A stretch of 64,000 nt of DNA from Streptosporangium lutulentum (GCF_030811455.1 NZ_JAUSQU010000001.1:992001-1056000), one strand, 5' to 3'. Counted from the stretch's first letter, positions 10,056 to 19,531 are shown. Notes: generated by a model from the letters alone, not told the origin. Translations and numbers: made by a program.

Positions 10056-11078
10056 ATGCGCCGTCGGGGGTTTTTTGCGTTCGCCGCGGGGATCATGGTC
10101 GCCGCGGGGTGCGGTTCGACGAGGAACTCCGGCGCGTCCACGGTCGGCAGGCTGTCCATCATCGCGCCCACGGCCCACGGGCAGGGCTGGGATCTGGCCG
10201 CCCGCACGCTGGCCGCCGTCATGATCGACGCGAAGCTGGCGAGGACCGTCGGAGTGAGCAACCATCCGGGCGGTCTGGACGCCGCCACGATGAACACGTT
10301 CGCCGCCGACCACGGCCCGTTCATGAGTGAAGGCAAGCTGCTCCTCACGGGGATGCCGATGGTGGCCGGGGCGGAGATCACGAACGCCCCCTCCGTGGTG
10401 GACTCCACCACCCCCCTCGCCCGCCTGATCGGCGACTGGGCGGCCCTGGTCGTCCCCGCGAACTCCCCCCTGCGCACCTTCGAGGACTTCGTCGAGGTGC
10501 TCCGCCGCGATCCGGCGGGGCTGGTGGTGGGCGGCCGGTTCACGGGAGGTTCCGACCACGTGCTCTACGGCATGATCGGCAAGTGTCTCGGGGTGGACGC
10601 CCGGCTGCTGGAATACAGCGGGTATCCCGGTTGGGCCGAGTCGGTCGAGGCACTCAACGACGGCCGGGTGGCCGCGCTCCTGGGGTCGGCCCGCTCCTTC
10701 AAGGAGGAGATCGCCGCGCGCCGCCTGCGACCCCTGGTGGTCTCCTCCGGCCAGCGGATCGACGGGATCGACGCGCCGACGCTCCTGGAGCTGGAAGTCC
10801 GGCTGGAGTACAGCGACTGGTGCGGCCTGCTCGGCCCCCGGGGCATGCGCCCCGAGGACAGGGACGAGGCCGTCGCCCTGTGCGACAGGCTGGACGACAC
10901 GCCGCGCTGGCAGGAGGTGTGCGCGGCCAACGGCTGGAACCGGGTGTATCTGAGCGGCGAGGATTTCCGCCAGTGGCTCGTCACCGAGACCGGACGCACC
11001 CGCGGGGTTCTCTACGACCTGGGGCTGCTCAGGTCCTCAAGCACAAGGTGTAGGGGTGGTTGCGTCAAGCGCCACTAG
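10056..11078 (+). CDS. TctC/Bug-type tricarboxylate-binding lipoprotein (orphan)
   Basis: This 340-residue exported solute-binding protein starts at ATG 10056 with a GGGGGAAGG site before it. The N-terminus MRRRGFFAF, a hydrophobic stretch and AAGCGS form a lipoprotein signal with the acylated Cys near residue 21. The body has the TTT-receptor pattern: IIAPTAHGQGWDLAAR at the start, a NHPGG turn, the long PANSPLRTFEDFVE helix and the GGSDHVLYG binding loop. The membrane partners TctA and TctB are not encoded nearby, so it must work with a distant TctAB or act as a sensor. Substrate unknown. Confidence 0.85.
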   Translation: MRRRGFFAFAAGIMVAAGCGSTRNSGASTVGRLSIIAPTAHGQGWDLAARTLAAVMIDAKLARTVGVSNHPGGLDAATMNTFAADHGPFMSEGKLLLTGMPMVAGAEITNAPSVVDSTTPLARLIGDWAALVVPANSPLRTFEDFVEVLRRDPAGLVVGGRFTGGSDHVLYGMIGKCLGVDARLLEYSGYPGWAESVEALNDGRVAALLGSARSFKEEIAARRLRPLVVSSGQRIDGIDAPTLLELEVRLEYSDWCGLLGPRGMRPEDRDEAVALCDRLDDTPRWQEVCAANGWNRVYLSGEDFRQWLVTETGRTRGVLYDLGLLRSSSTRCRGGCVKRH

Positions 11079-11082
11079 ATGT

Positions 11083-11275
11083 AGGATCCTCACTCGTTGC
11101 TGGTTCGCCCTTCCGGGGGCGAGGCAAGAGGGAACCCGGTGAGACTCCGGGGCTGCCCCGCAGCGGTGAACGGGAACGACAACCGTCATGAGAGCACTGG
11201 GCGCACCTTGCCTGGGAAGCGACGGTCGGTAGGCGTGAGCAAGGCGCCCGTGAGTCCGAAAACCTGCCGGCGACC
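11083..11275 (+). ncRNA. Cobalamin (B12) riboswitch controlling nrdAB
   Basis: The conserved core is readable: AGAGGGAACCCGGTGAGACT followed by CCGGGGCTGCCCCGCAGCGGTGA, and the terminal B12 box GAGTCCGAAAACCTGCCGG (11252-11270). It lies directly upstream of the class Ia ribonucleotide reductase operon. In Streptomyces such a riboswitch is known to repress nrdABS when B12 is available, so that the B12-dependent class II enzyme is used instead. The same logic is inferred here. Confidence 0.93.
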
Positions 11276-11315
11276 ATGAAAACTGTCCAGGGCCTCGAGG
11301 GAGGGCTCGCGGAAC

Positions 11316-11345
11316 GAGGCGGTCCGGCATGCCCGGAACCGCTCT
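11316..11345 (+). promoter_or_regulatory. Hairpin in the riboswitch expression platform
   Basis: GAGGCGGTCCGG pairs with CCGGAACCGCTCTC in a long imperfect stem between the B12 box and the nrdA start. It could be the terminator or the anti-sequestering element of the riboswitch. Which state it serves cannot be told by eye. Confidence 0.5.
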
Positions 11346-11408
11346 CAGACGCGTGCGCCCTTCCGGCGGGAGCCAACGGGGGAATTACGAGCACGCGAGG
11401 GGTAAAAC

Positions 11409-13625
11409 GTGACACAGACCTTGGTCGACGCCACCAAGGAGACCGGGAACGACCAGGTCGACCGCCGGTTGGCGATCGACGAGGCCGCCGCCCGGGTGAT
11501 CACTGATCCGGCGAACTCCAAGATCGCCGCCGGGATGCTGGCCGAGCTGATCGCCGACGAGGCCGCCGGGCACGGGGTCCGGACCTTCTCCGAGTCCATC
11601 GCCGCGACGCACGCGGCCGGGCTCATCCAGGACGAGCTGGCCCGGTTCGTGGCCGCCAACGCCACGGCGCTGGACGCGCTGGTCGCACCGGACGCCGACG
11701 GGCGCTTCGAGTACTTCGGGCTGCGCACGGTGTACGACCGCTACCTGCTGCGCCACCCGGAGACCCGCAAGGTCCTGGAGCGGCCCCAGCACTTCTTCCT
11801 CCGGGTGGCCTGCGGCCTGTCGGAGACCGTCGACGAGGCCGCCGAGCTGTACGCGCTCATGACGACCCTGTCCTACCTGCCGAGCTCGCCCACGCTGTTC
11901 AACTCCGGCTCGCGCAGGCCCCAGCTCTCCTCCTGCTTCCTGCTCGACTCTCCCCGGGACGACCTGGAGGCCATCTACGAGCGCTACGGGCAGGTCGCGC
12001 GACTGTCCAAGTACGCCGGGGGGATCGGGATCGCCTGGACGCGGGTCCGCTCGCGCGGCTCGCTGATCCGGGGCACCAACGGTCACTCCAACGGCATCGT
12101 GCCGTGGCTGCGCACGCTGGACTCCAGCGTCGCCGCGGTCAACCAGGGCGGTCGTCGCAAGGGCGCGGCCTGCGTCTACCTGGAGTCCTGGCACGCCGAC
12201 GTCGAGGAGTTCCTCGAACTGCGGGACAGCACCGGCGAGGAGGCCCGCCGTACGCACAACCTGAACCTGGCGAACTGGATCCCCGACGAGTTCATGCGCA
12301 GGGTCGAGGCCGACGGCGTCTGGTCGCTGTTCGACCCCAAGGAGGTCCCGCACCTCACCGACCTGTACGGCGCCGCGTTCGAGGAGGCCTACCGGGCCGC
12401 CGAGGCCGAGGGCCGGTTCGTCAAGCAGATCCCGGCCCGCTCGCTGTACGGCCGGATGATGCGCACTCTCGCCCAGACGGGCAACGGCTGGATGACCTTC
12501 AAGGACGCGGCCAACCGGACCTCCAACCAGACGGCCCGCCCCGAGAACGTCATCCACCTCTCGAACCTCTGCACCGAGATCCTCGAGGTCACCAACGACG
12601 CCGAGACCGCCGTCTGCAACCTCGGCTCGATCAACCTCGCCGCCCACCTCACCGGCGAGGGAGTCGACTGGGTACGGCTGCGCGCGACCGTCCGCACCGC
12701 CGTGCGGTTCCTGGACCGGACCATCGACCTGGGCTTCTACCCGACGCCCGAGGCGAGGACGGCCAACGAGAAGTGGCGCCCGATCGGGCTGGGCGTGATG
12801 GGCCTGGCCGACGTGCTGTTCGCGCTGCGGCTGCCGTTCGACTCGCCGCAGGCGCTGGAGCTGTCCACCCGGATCTCCGAGGAGATCGCCCTCGCCGCCT
12901 ACGGCACGTCCGCGGACCTGGCCGTCGAGCGGGGCCGCCACCCCTCCTACGACGAGACCAGGGCCGCCGGCGGCGTGCTCCACCCCGACCACTACGACGC
13001 CGCGCGATCGGCGGAGTGGACGGCGATCAGGGAGAGGATCGCGACGACCGGCCTGCGCAACTCGCTGATGATCGCGATCGCGCCCACCGCCACCATCGCC
13101 TCCATCGCGGGCTGCTACGAGTGCATCGAGCCCCAGGTCTCCAACGTCTTCAAGCGCGAGACCCTGTCGGGGGAGTTCCTCCAGGTCAACCGCTACCTGG
13201 TCCGCGACCTGCAGGCCCGCGGCCTGTGGACCCCGCAGATCCGTGACGCGATCAAGCGTGCCGACGGCTCCGTCCAGGACATCCCCGAGATCCCCGCCGA
13301 CCTCAAGGTGCTCTACCGGACCGCCTGGGAGCTGCCGCAGAAGGCGCTGATCGACCTGGCCGCCGCGCGCACGCCGTACATCGACCAGTCGCAGTCGCTG
13401 AACCTCTTCATGGCCACGCCGACCATCGGCAAGCTCTCCTCGATGTACGCCTACGCATGGAAGTCCGGTCTCAAGACCACCTACTACCTGCGCTCGCGCC
13501 CGGCCACCCGGATCTCGCAGGCCACCGTGCAGGCGCCCGCGGCCCAGGCGGCGCAGACCGTGCTCGACCCCGAGGCCGTCGCGTGCTCCCTGGAGAACCC
13601 CGAGTACTGCGACGCCTGCCAGTAG
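11409..13625 (+). CDS. nrdA: Class Ia ribonucleoside-diphosphate reductase, large subunit
   Basis: This 738-residue catalytic subunit reduces NDPs to dNDPs. Active-site residues align with E. coli NrdA: Cys225-equivalent in LSSCFLLDSP, the thiyl Cys439 and Glu441 in SNLCTEI, and Cys462 in AVCNLGSINL. The C-terminal thiol tail is CSLENPEYCDACQ, which exchanges electrons with thioredoxin-type partners. The usual N-terminal ATP-cone is not apparent; the first 80 residues are a different helical segment. GTG 11409 follows a GCGAGGGG site. It is cotranscribed with nrdB (30-base gap) under the upstream cobalamin riboswitch. Confidence 0.95.
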   Translation: MTQTLVDATKETGNDQVDRRLAIDEAAARVITDPANSKIAAGMLAELIADEAAGHGVRTFSESIAATHAAGLIQDELARFVAANATALDALVAPDADGRFEYFGLRTVYDRYLLRHPETRKVLERPQHFFLRVACGLSETVDEAAELYALMTTLSYLPSSPTLFNSGSRRPQLSSCFLLDSPRDDLEAIYERYGQVARLSKYAGGIGIAWTRVRSRGSLIRGTNGHSNGIVPWLRTLDSSVAAVNQGGRRKGAACVYLESWHADVEEFLELRDSTGEEARRTHNLNLANWIPDEFMRRVEADGVWSLFDPKEVPHLTDLYGAAFEEAYRAAEAEGRFVKQIPARSLYGRMMRTLAQTGNGWMTFKDAANRTSNQTARPENVIHLSNLCTEILEVTNDAETAVCNLGSINLAAHLTGEGVDWVRLRATVRTAVRFLDRTIDLGFYPTPEARTANEKWRPIGLGVMGLADVLFALRLPFDSPQALELSTRISEEIALAAYGTSADLAVERGRHPSYDETRAAGGVLHPDHYDAARSAEWTAIRERIATTGLRNSLMIAIAPTATIASIAGCYECIEPQVSNVFKRETLSGEFLQVNRYLVRDLQARGLWTPQIRDAIKRADGSVQDIPEIPADLKVLYRTAWELPQKALIDLAAARTPYIDQSQSLNLFMATPTIGKLSSMYAYAWKSGLKTTYYLRSRPATRISQATVQAPAAQAAQTVLDPEAVACSLENPEYCDACQ

Positions 13626-13655
13626 GCATTTTTTTTCAGGAAAGGCTTTGCCCTG

Positions 13656-14651
13656 ATGTTGCTCGACCCTGGAATGGACCTCACGCTGCGGCCCATGCGG
13701 TACCCGGAGTTCTACGAGCGCTACCGGGCCGCGATCCGCAACACCTGGACCGTGGAGGAGGTGGACCTCACCTCCGACCTGGCCGACCTGGCCAGGATGA
13801 CGCCCGAGGAACGTCACCTGATCAACCGCCTCGTCGCGTTCTTCGCGACCGGTGACTCGATCGTGGCCAACAACCTCGTGCTGAACCTCTACCAGCACGT
13901 CAACGCCCCCGAGGCGCGCCTGTATCTCAGCAGGCAGCTGTTCGAGGAGGCCGTGCACGTCCAGTTCTACCTGACCCTCCTGGACACCTACCTGCCCGAT
14001 CATGAGGAGCGGGTCCAGGCCTTCTCCGCGATCGAGCACATCCCCTCGATCCGGAACAAGGCCGAGTTCTGCTTCCGGTGGATCGACTCGCTCGGCGACC
14101 TGACCCGGCTGGAGACGCGGGAGGACCGGCGGGCGTTCCTGCTCAACCTGATCTGCTTCGCCGCGTGCATCGAGGGCCTGTTCTTCTACGGCGCCTTCGC
14201 CTACGTCTACTGGTTCCGGTCCAGGGGTCTGCTCAACGGCCTGGCCACCGGGACCAACTGGGTCTTCCGCGACGAGTCCATGCACATGGAGTTCGCCTTC
14301 AGCGTGGTGGAGACCGTGAGGGCGGAGGAGCCGGAGCTGTTCGACGACAAGCTCGGCGAGCAGGTCACGCGGATGATCGAGGAGGCGGTGGCGGCCGAGC
14401 TCGCCTTCGCGGCCGATCTCTGCGGCGACGGGCTGTTCGGGATGAGCGTGGACCAGATGCGCCAGTATCTGGAATACGTCGCCGACCAGCGGCTGGTCCG
14501 GCTCCAGATGCCCGTCCGGTACGGCACGGCCAACCCGTTCGCGTTTATGGAGCTTCAGGATGTGCAGGAATTGGCTAACTTTTTCGAGCGGCGGGTCTCG
14601 GCCTACCAGGTGGCGGTCGAGGGGAGTGTTTCCTTCGACGAGTCCTTCTGA
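13656..14651 (+). CDS. nrdB: Class Ia ribonucleoside-diphosphate reductase, small (radical) subunit
   Basis: This 331-residue di-iron protein generates the tyrosyl radical used by NrdA. The ferritin-like helices carry the ligands: Asp in ATGDSIV, then FEEAVHVQFY, in which Glu and His match E115 and H118 of E. coli and the Tyr four residues after the His matches the radical Tyr122. Later come AEFCFRW, CIEGLFFYG and RDESMHMEF with the second Glu/His set. It follows nrdA directly. A third gene, nrdS, found in the Streptomyces operon, is absent; the next gene is mscS. Confidence 0.95.
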   Translation: MLLDPGMDLTLRPMRYPEFYERYRAAIRNTWTVEEVDLTSDLADLARMTPEERHLINRLVAFFATGDSIVANNLVLNLYQHVNAPEARLYLSRQLFEEAVHVQFYLTLLDTYLPDHEERVQAFSAIEHIPSIRNKAEFCFRWIDSLGDLTRLETREDRRAFLLNLICFAACIEGLFFYGAFAYVYWFRSRGLLNGLATGTNWVFRDESMHMEFAFSVVETVRAEEPELFDDKLGEQVTRMIEEAVAAELAFAADLCGDGLFGMSVDQMRQYLEYVADQRLVRLQMPVRYGTANPFAFMELQDVQELANFFERRVSAYQVAVEGSVSFDESF

Positions 14652-14705
14652 TTACCTGGTGAGTCTGGCCCGTCAGGGGTAGAGACGACGAGGGGGACGC
14701 CGTCA

Positions 14706-15827
14706 GTGTCCAGCTGGATCTATTTGCTCACGTCCGTGCTGTTCGCCGTGGTGATCGTGGAGCTGCTGAGGCGGGCGTTACGGTGGCGGCTGATCGGTGA
14801 GAAGTGGGTCCTCGCCGCGCCGCTCGTGCGGCGCTGCACCTGGCCGGCGTTCATGACGGCGGCGGTGGTGACCGCCTACGCGGTCTACGAGCCGGGCATG
14901 GCCGACGACTCGATCAGCCCGCTGATCCAGCGGCTGCTCAGCCTGGCCATGATCGGCGGCGTCTCCTGGCTGGTGATCCAGGCCGCCTTCGCGGTCACCG
15001 ACGTGGTGCTGGACCGGCTGGTCGCCGTCGAGGGGGAGGGCAACCGGCGGGCTCGCCGGATCCGCACCCAGATCACCCTGGTCCGCCGGGTGGCCTCGGC
15101 GGTGATCATCGTGGTGGCGCTGGGCGCGATGCTCTTCACCTTCCCCCAGGTACGCGCGCTCGGCGCCGGACTGCTGGCCTCCGCCGGCATCGCCGGCGTG
15201 GTCGTCGGTATCGCCGCCCAGTCCACCCTGGGCAACCTGCTCGCCGGGCTGCAGCTGGCCTTCAGCGACGCGCTCCGCCTGGACGACGTGGTCGTGATCC
15301 AGGAGCAGTGGGGCCGGATCGAGGAGCTCAGCCTCACCTACGTGGTCGTGCGGTTGTGGGACGAGCGCCGCCTGGTGCTGCCGGTCTCCTATTTCACGTC
15401 CAACTCCTTCGAGAACTGGACCCGGCACGGCAGCCGGGTGATCGGCGCGGTGTTCCTCCGCCTGGAGTGGTCGGTGCCGGTGGACGAGCTGCGCGCCGAG
15501 CTCTACCGGGCGCTGCGCGAACACCCGCTGTGGGACCAGAAGGACTGGACCCTGCAGGTCACCGACACCCTTCCCAACGGTTTGCTGGAGCTGCGCGCTT
15601 TGATGAGCGCCGCCGACTCTCCCAGCGCCTGGGACCTCAAGTGCGACATGCGCGAGCACATGGTGAAGTTCATCCGGGACAAATACCCCGAGGCGCTGCC
15701 CCGGTTCCGGGTCGACGCCCCGGATGAGGCGGCGGGCATGCTGTCCGGGCTGTTCGCCGGAGGGGGAGGGGTTCGCGAGGCGCGGCCCTCGGAGAGCGAC
15801 GGGAGCGCTGACGGCAGGTCGGCCTAG
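14706..15827 (+). CDS. MscS-family mechanosensitive ion channel
   Basis: This 373-residue membrane protein has hydrophobic helices near residues 3-20, 47-65, 75-100 and 130-150, then the pore helix GAGLLASAGIAGVVVGIAAQ with the following NLLAGLQLAFSDALRLDDVV. That Ala/Gly-rich helix and loop are the MscS signature. The beta domain comes next (WGRIEELSLTYVVVRLWDER, RRLVLPVSYFTSNSFENWT). It releases solutes on osmotic downshock. The start is GTG 14706 after GAGGGGG. The C-terminal 50 residues are a low-complexity tail. Confidence 0.92.
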   Translation: MSSWIYLLTSVLFAVVIVELLRRALRWRLIGEKWVLAAPLVRRCTWPAFMTAAVVTAYAVYEPGMADDSISPLIQRLLSLAMIGGVSWLVIQAAFAVTDVVLDRLVAVEGEGNRRARRIRTQITLVRRVASAVIIVVALGAMLFTFPQVRALGAGLLASAGIAGVVVGIAAQSTLGNLLAGLQLAFSDALRLDDVVVIQEQWGRIEELSLTYVVVRLWDERRLVLPVSYFTSNSFENWTRHGSRVIGAVFLRLEWSVPVDELRAELYRALREHPLWDQKDWTLQVTDTLPNGLLELRALMSAADSPSAWDLKCDMREHMVKFIRDKYPEALPRFRVDAPDEAAGMLSGLFAGGGGVREARPSESDGSADGRSA

Positions 15828-15932
15828 GCGACCGCGGGGCCCCACCTCGGATAGCGCGGTCGCGGCGTCCGGGCCTCTCGGGTCCGGGGGCTGCCCGCAT
15901 GATCATACGAACGCCCCGGGAGAATCTATCTC

Positions 15933-16703
15933 GTGCAGATTCCCGCCGGTTTCGAACTGTCCGTCGATGACCACGTCGCCACGTTGCGGATCAACCGCCC
16001 CGAGAAACGCAACGCGATGAGCGTGGCCATGTGGCGTGCTCTGCCCGGCCTGCTCGCGGCGCTGGAGAACGATTCCGGCGTGCGCGTTCTCGTGCTCACG
16101 GGGGCGGAGGGCACCTTCTGCTCGGGGGCCGACATCTCGGAGATCGCCGGGCTCTCCGAGGCCGGCGACGACACGGGACTGACCGTCACCGCCGAACGGG
16201 CGCTGGCCGCGTTCCCCAAGCCGGTGATCGCGATGATCGAGGGCTTCTGCGTGGGCGGCGGCTGCCAGCTCGCCCTCGCCTGCGACCTGCGCTTCGCCGC
16301 CGAGGACGCTCGTCTCGGCATCACCCCGGCCAAACTCGGCGTCGTCTACCCGCTGAGCTCCACCCGCCGCCTCGTCGACCTCGTCGGCCCGTCCACCGCC
16401 AAGTTCCTCCTCTTCTCCGCCGAACTCGTCGACGCCGGCCGTGCCCTCCGAACCGGACTGGTGGACGAGGTCCTGGCGCCCGAGGCATTGTCCGAGCGCG
16501 TGTACGGCTTCGCCCGCACGCTGGCGACCCGCTCCCTGCTCACCCTGGCCGCGGCCAAGGAGATCGTGGACGGCCGGGCCGACGAGGCGCGCTTTCGCCG
16601 ATGGCAGGAGGAGTCACGGGAGGAGGTCGCCGAAGGCGTCGCCGCCTTCATGGAACGACGGGCCCCGCGCTTCCCCTGGCGCGGGACGGCGCCAGGGAGG
16701 TGA
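15933..16703 (+). CDS. Crotonase-superfamily protein (enoyl-CoA hydratase-like) lacking the hydratase acids
   Basis: This 256-residue protein has the crotonase fold: RINRPEKRNAM, the CoA/oxyanion motif FCSGADISEI, and FCVGGGCQLALACDLRFAAE. The two glutamates that hydrate enoyl-CoA in classical enzymes appear to be missing: the position in GGGCELA is Gln here (GGGCQLA), and the usual PEIxLG is PAKLGV. It may therefore perform another crotonase-family reaction, such as isomerisation, hydrolysis or decarboxylation, or bind acyl-CoA without turnover. It starts at GTG 15933, stands alone, and converges on glgC. Confidence 0.88.
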   Translation: MQIPAGFELSVDDHVATLRINRPEKRNAMSVAMWRALPGLLAALENDSGVRVLVLTGAEGTFCSGADISEIAGLSEAGDDTGLTVTAERALAAFPKPVIAMIEGFCVGGGCQLALACDLRFAAEDARLGITPAKLGVVYPLSSTRRLVDLVGPSTAKFLLFSAELVDAGRALRTGLVDEVLAPEALSERVYGFARTLATRSLLTLAAAKEIVDGRADEARFRRWQEESREEVAEGVAAFMERRAPRFPWRGTAPGR

Positions 16704-16728
16704 CCCCGTAGGGGATCGGGCTCCGGGG

Positions 16729-17955
16729 CTACCGTTCGACGATCTCGTTCTTGCCGATGACCACGATGCCGTTCTGGGTCACCGCGAAGCGGCTGCGGTC
16801 GTATTCGAGGTCGAAGCCGATCCGGGCGCCGTCCGGGATGATCACGTTCTTGTCGATGATGGCCCTGCGGACGATGGCGCCGCGGCCCACCTTCACGTTG
16901 CCCATCAGCACCGAGTCCTCGACCTGGGAGTGGGAGTGCAGCACCACGCCGGGGGAGAGGATGGAGCGCTCCGCCAGCCCACCGGAGACGATCACGCCCG
17001 CGGAGACCAGCGAGTCGATCGCCCTGCCCACCCGGTCGCCGTCGTTGTGCACGAACTTCGCCGGAGGGAGCGGGTCGTGGCCGGTGTAGATCGGCCACTG
17101 GCCGTTGTAGAGGTTGAAGACCGGGTGCGCCGAGATGAGGTCCATGTGGGCCTCGTAGTAGGCGTCGAGGGTCCCGACGTCCCGCCAGTATCCCCGGTCG
17201 CGCTCGGTGGAGCCGGGCACGACGTTGTCGGCGAAGTCGTACACCTCGGCGCTGCCCGACTTCACCATCATCGGGATGATGTTGCCGCCGAGGTCGTGTT
17301 TGCTGGTGGGGTCGAGCGCGTCCTCCCTGAGCGCGTCGAGCATCGCCTGGGTTTTGAAGACGTAGTTGCCCATCGAGGCGTAGACCTGGTCGGGCGCGTC
17401 CGGCAGTCCGACGGCGTCCTTCGGCTTCTCGCGAAAGGCCACGATCTTGCGCCCCGCCGGATCGGTCTCGATCACCCCGAACTGGTCGGCCAGCGAGATC
17501 GGCTGCCGGATCGCGGCCACCGTCACCTCGGCGCCTGATTCGACGTGCTGCTGCACCATCTGCCGGGGATCCATCCGGTAGATGTGATCCGCGCCGAACA
17601 CGATGACGTGGTCCGGCATCTCGTCGTAGATCAGATTCAGGTTCTGGAACAGGGCGTCGGCCGACCCGGAGAACCAGTGCGGTCCGAGCCGCTGCTGGGC
17701 GGGAACGGGCGTGACGTAGTTGCCCAGCATCGCCGTCAGCCGCCAGGTTCGGGAGATGTGCCGGTCGAGACTGTGGTTCTTGTACTGCGTCAGCACGACG
17801 ATCTGGAGGTAGTGACCGTTGGCCAGGTTCGACAGCACGAAGTCGACGAGCCGGTAGATCCCCCCGAACGGCACCGCGGGCTTGGCTCGATCCGCCGTCA
17901 AAGGCATCAGCCTCTTGCCTTCACCGCCGGCGAGCACGATCGCGAGGACTTTCAT
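16729..17955 (-). CDS. glgC: Glucose-1-phosphate adenylyltransferase
   Basis: This 408-residue enzyme makes ADP-glucose from ATP and glucose-1-phosphate for glycogen and maltose-1-phosphate synthesis. The N-terminal nucleotide-binding signature [20 protein letters not shown], the [11 protein letters not shown] region and VAFREKP are clear. The C-terminal left-handed beta-helix has hexapeptide repeats ([20 protein letters not shown], then [16 protein letters not shown]). It is divergent from glgM with only 48 bases between the starts, the conserved actinobacterial arrangement. Confidence 0.97.
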   Translation of the reverse strand: MKVLAIVLAGGEGKRLMPLTADRAKPAVPFGGIYRLVDFVLSNLANGHYLQIVVLTQYKNHSLDRHISRTWRLTAMLGNYVTPVPAQQRLGPHWFSGSADALFQNLNLIYDEMPDHVIVFGADHIYRMDPRQMVQQHVESGAEVTVAAIRQPISLADQFGVIETDPAGRKIVAFREKPKDAVGLPDAPDQVYASMGNYVFKTQAMLDALREDALDPTSKHDLGGNIIPMMVKSGSAEVYDFADNVVPGSTERDRGYWRDVGTLDAYYEAHMDLISAHPVFNLYNGQWPIYTGHDPLPPAKFVHNDGDRVGRAIDSLVSAGVIVSGGLAERSILSPGVVLHSHSQVEDSVLMGNVKVGRGAIVRRAIIDKNVIIPDGARIGFDLEYDRSRFAVTQNGIVVIGKNEIVER

Positions 17956-18003
17956 AAGTGGACCTTAACCTGATGAGCAGGGCTGAAACACTAAGCTGAT
18001 CGT

Positions 18004-19176
18004 ATGCGAGTGGATCTGCTGACCCGTGAGTATCCCCCCGACGTCTACGGAGGGGCAGGAGTTCACGTCGAATACCTTTCCCGGGAGCTGCGCCGGCTCG
18101 CCGACGCCCGGGTGCGCTGTTTCGGAGCGTCACGACCCGAGCATGGCGTCGAGGCCTACCGGGTGCCCGGTGGGCTGGAGACGGCCAACGCCGCGCTCCA
18201 GGTTCTCGGGGTCGATCTGGAGATGGCGGCCGGCTGCGAGGGCGCGGATCTGGTGCACAGCCACACCTGGTACGCCAATTTCGCGGGTCACGTCGCCAAG
18301 ATGCTGTACGGCACGCCGCATGTGGTGACCACGCACAGCCTGGAGCCGTTGCGGCCGTGGAAGGCCGAGCAACTGGGCGGCGGTTACACACTGTCATCGT
18401 GGGCCGAGCGCGGTGCCCTGGCGAGCGCCGACGCGATCATCGCGGTATCGGAGGGAATGCGGCGCGACGTGCTCGCGAACTATCCCGAAATCTCATCGGA
18501 AAAAGTTTCGGTGATCCACAACGGGATCGACACCGGCGAGTACGCCCCCGACCGGGGCACGGACGTTCTGGAGAGACACGGCATCGACGCGGGGAGGCCG
18601 TACGTCGTCTTCGTCGGCCGGATCACCCGGCAGAAGGGCCTGGTCCACCTGCTCCACGCCGCCAGGGACTTCCACCCCGACGCCCAGCTGGTGCTCTGCG
18701 CGGGCGCGCCCGACACCCCGGAGATCGCCGCCGAGGTCACCGGGCTCGTCCGGGGCCTGGAACGGGACGGCGTCATCTGGATCTCGGAGATGCTTCCCCG
18801 CCCCGAGGTGATCCAGATCCTCACCCACGCGACCGTGTTCGTCTGCCCCTCGGTCTACGAGCCGATGGGCATCGTGAACCTGGAGGCGATGGCCTGCGAG
18901 ACCGCCGTCGTGGCCACCGCCACCGGCGGCATCCCCGAGGTCGTGGCCGACGGCTCGACCGGTCTGCTGGTCCCGATCGACCAGGGCGCCGACGGCACCC
19001 CGCACGATCCGGATCGGTTCGCGGCCGACCTCGCCGAGCGGGTCAACCGGCTCCTCGCCGATCCCGGCCTCGCCGGGCGGATGGGCGCGGCCGGACGGGC
19101 CCGCGCCGTGGAGCACTTCTCCTGGGAGCGGATCGCCGAGCGGACGATGGATCTGTACCGGTCGATCAGCCGGTGA
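18004..19176 (+). CDS. glgM: GT4 glycogen synthase / alpha-maltose-1-phosphate synthase (Corynebacterium type)
   Basis: This 390-residue GT-B glycosyltransferase uses ADP-glucose. The N-terminal EYPPDVYGGAGVHVEYLSRE is the acceptor and ADP-glucose loop. The C-terminal half carries VFVGRITRQKGLVHLL and the E-x7-E motif in YEPMGIVNLEAMACETAVV. The divergent pairing with glgC is the same as Rv1212c/Rv1213 of mycobacteria, whose product GlgM makes maltose-1-phosphate for the GlgE pathway. The older name glgA is also used for this family, and the true product here is inferred. Its last 11 bases overlap the convergent gene. Confidence 0.93.
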   Translation: MRVDLLTREYPPDVYGGAGVHVEYLSRELRRLADARVRCFGASRPEHGVEAYRVPGGLETANAALQVLGVDLEMAAGCEGADLVHSHTWYANFAGHVAKMLYGTPHVVTTHSLEPLRPWKAEQLGGGYTLSSWAERGALASADAIIAVSEGMRRDVLANYPEISSEKVSVIHNGIDTGEYAPDRGTDVLERHGIDAGRPYVVFVGRITRQKGLVHLLHAARDFHPDAQLVLCAGAPDTPEIAAEVTGLVRGLERDGVIWISEMLPRPEVIQILTHATVFVCPSVYEPMGIVNLEAMACETAVVATATGGIPEVVADGSTGLLVPIDQGADGTPHDPDRFAADLAERVNRLLADPGLAGRMGAAGRARAVEHFSWERIAERTMDLYRSISR

Positions 19177-19531
19177 TGAAGTGCAGGATCACGTTGTGGA
19201 CGTGGTGGGCCTTGTTGTCCCCCCGGAACTCCACCTCGTAGGTGTGGGTTCCCACGTGGATGGCGATGGCGCCGGAGGAGAAGAACGAGCCGACCAGGGA
19301 TTTGTTGCTCACCACGCTGACCGCTGAGACCTTCGAGTAGGGGATGCTCGTGATGGCGATCTTCTTGCCGACGAAGGACTTGTCCTGCACGATCACGCGC
19401 TTGTCGGTGAGCCCCAGGAAGCCGGTGCCGGTGCCGACCGCGTCGTAGACGGCGATGATCTGCTCACCCGGCATGAGGCCGCTCTCGATCTGCTGGAACT
19501 GTTCCTTCCGGTCGTACACAACCTGTGCCAT
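19166..19531 (-). CDS. Bacterial PH-domain protein
   Basis: This 121-residue soluble protein is built of beta strands, with a LTDKRVIVQDKSFVGKKIAI section and a final helix NVILHFITG. The pattern is that of bacterial pleckstrin-homology-fold (bPH) proteins, such as those with a GLTDKRLI signature. ATG 19529-19531 fits the fold start (MAQVVYDRKEQFQQI). It converges on glgM with an 11-base overlap of the two 3' ends. Function unknown; stress or envelope roles have been proposed for the family. Confidence 0.8.
   Translation of the reverse strand: MAQVVYDRKEQFQQIESGLMPGEQIIAVYDAVGTGTGFLGLTDKRVIVQDKSFVGKKIAITSIPYSKVSAVSVVSNKSLVGSFFSSGAIAIHVGTHTYEVEFRGDNKAHHVHNVILHFITG

Noticed and set aside
11385..14285. 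966-codon minus-strand open frame opposite nrdA/nrdB
   Set aside because: It is the antisense of two certain genes; long open frames on the opposite strand are common at this GC content, and its composition (G, R, V, D, H runs) is not protein-like.
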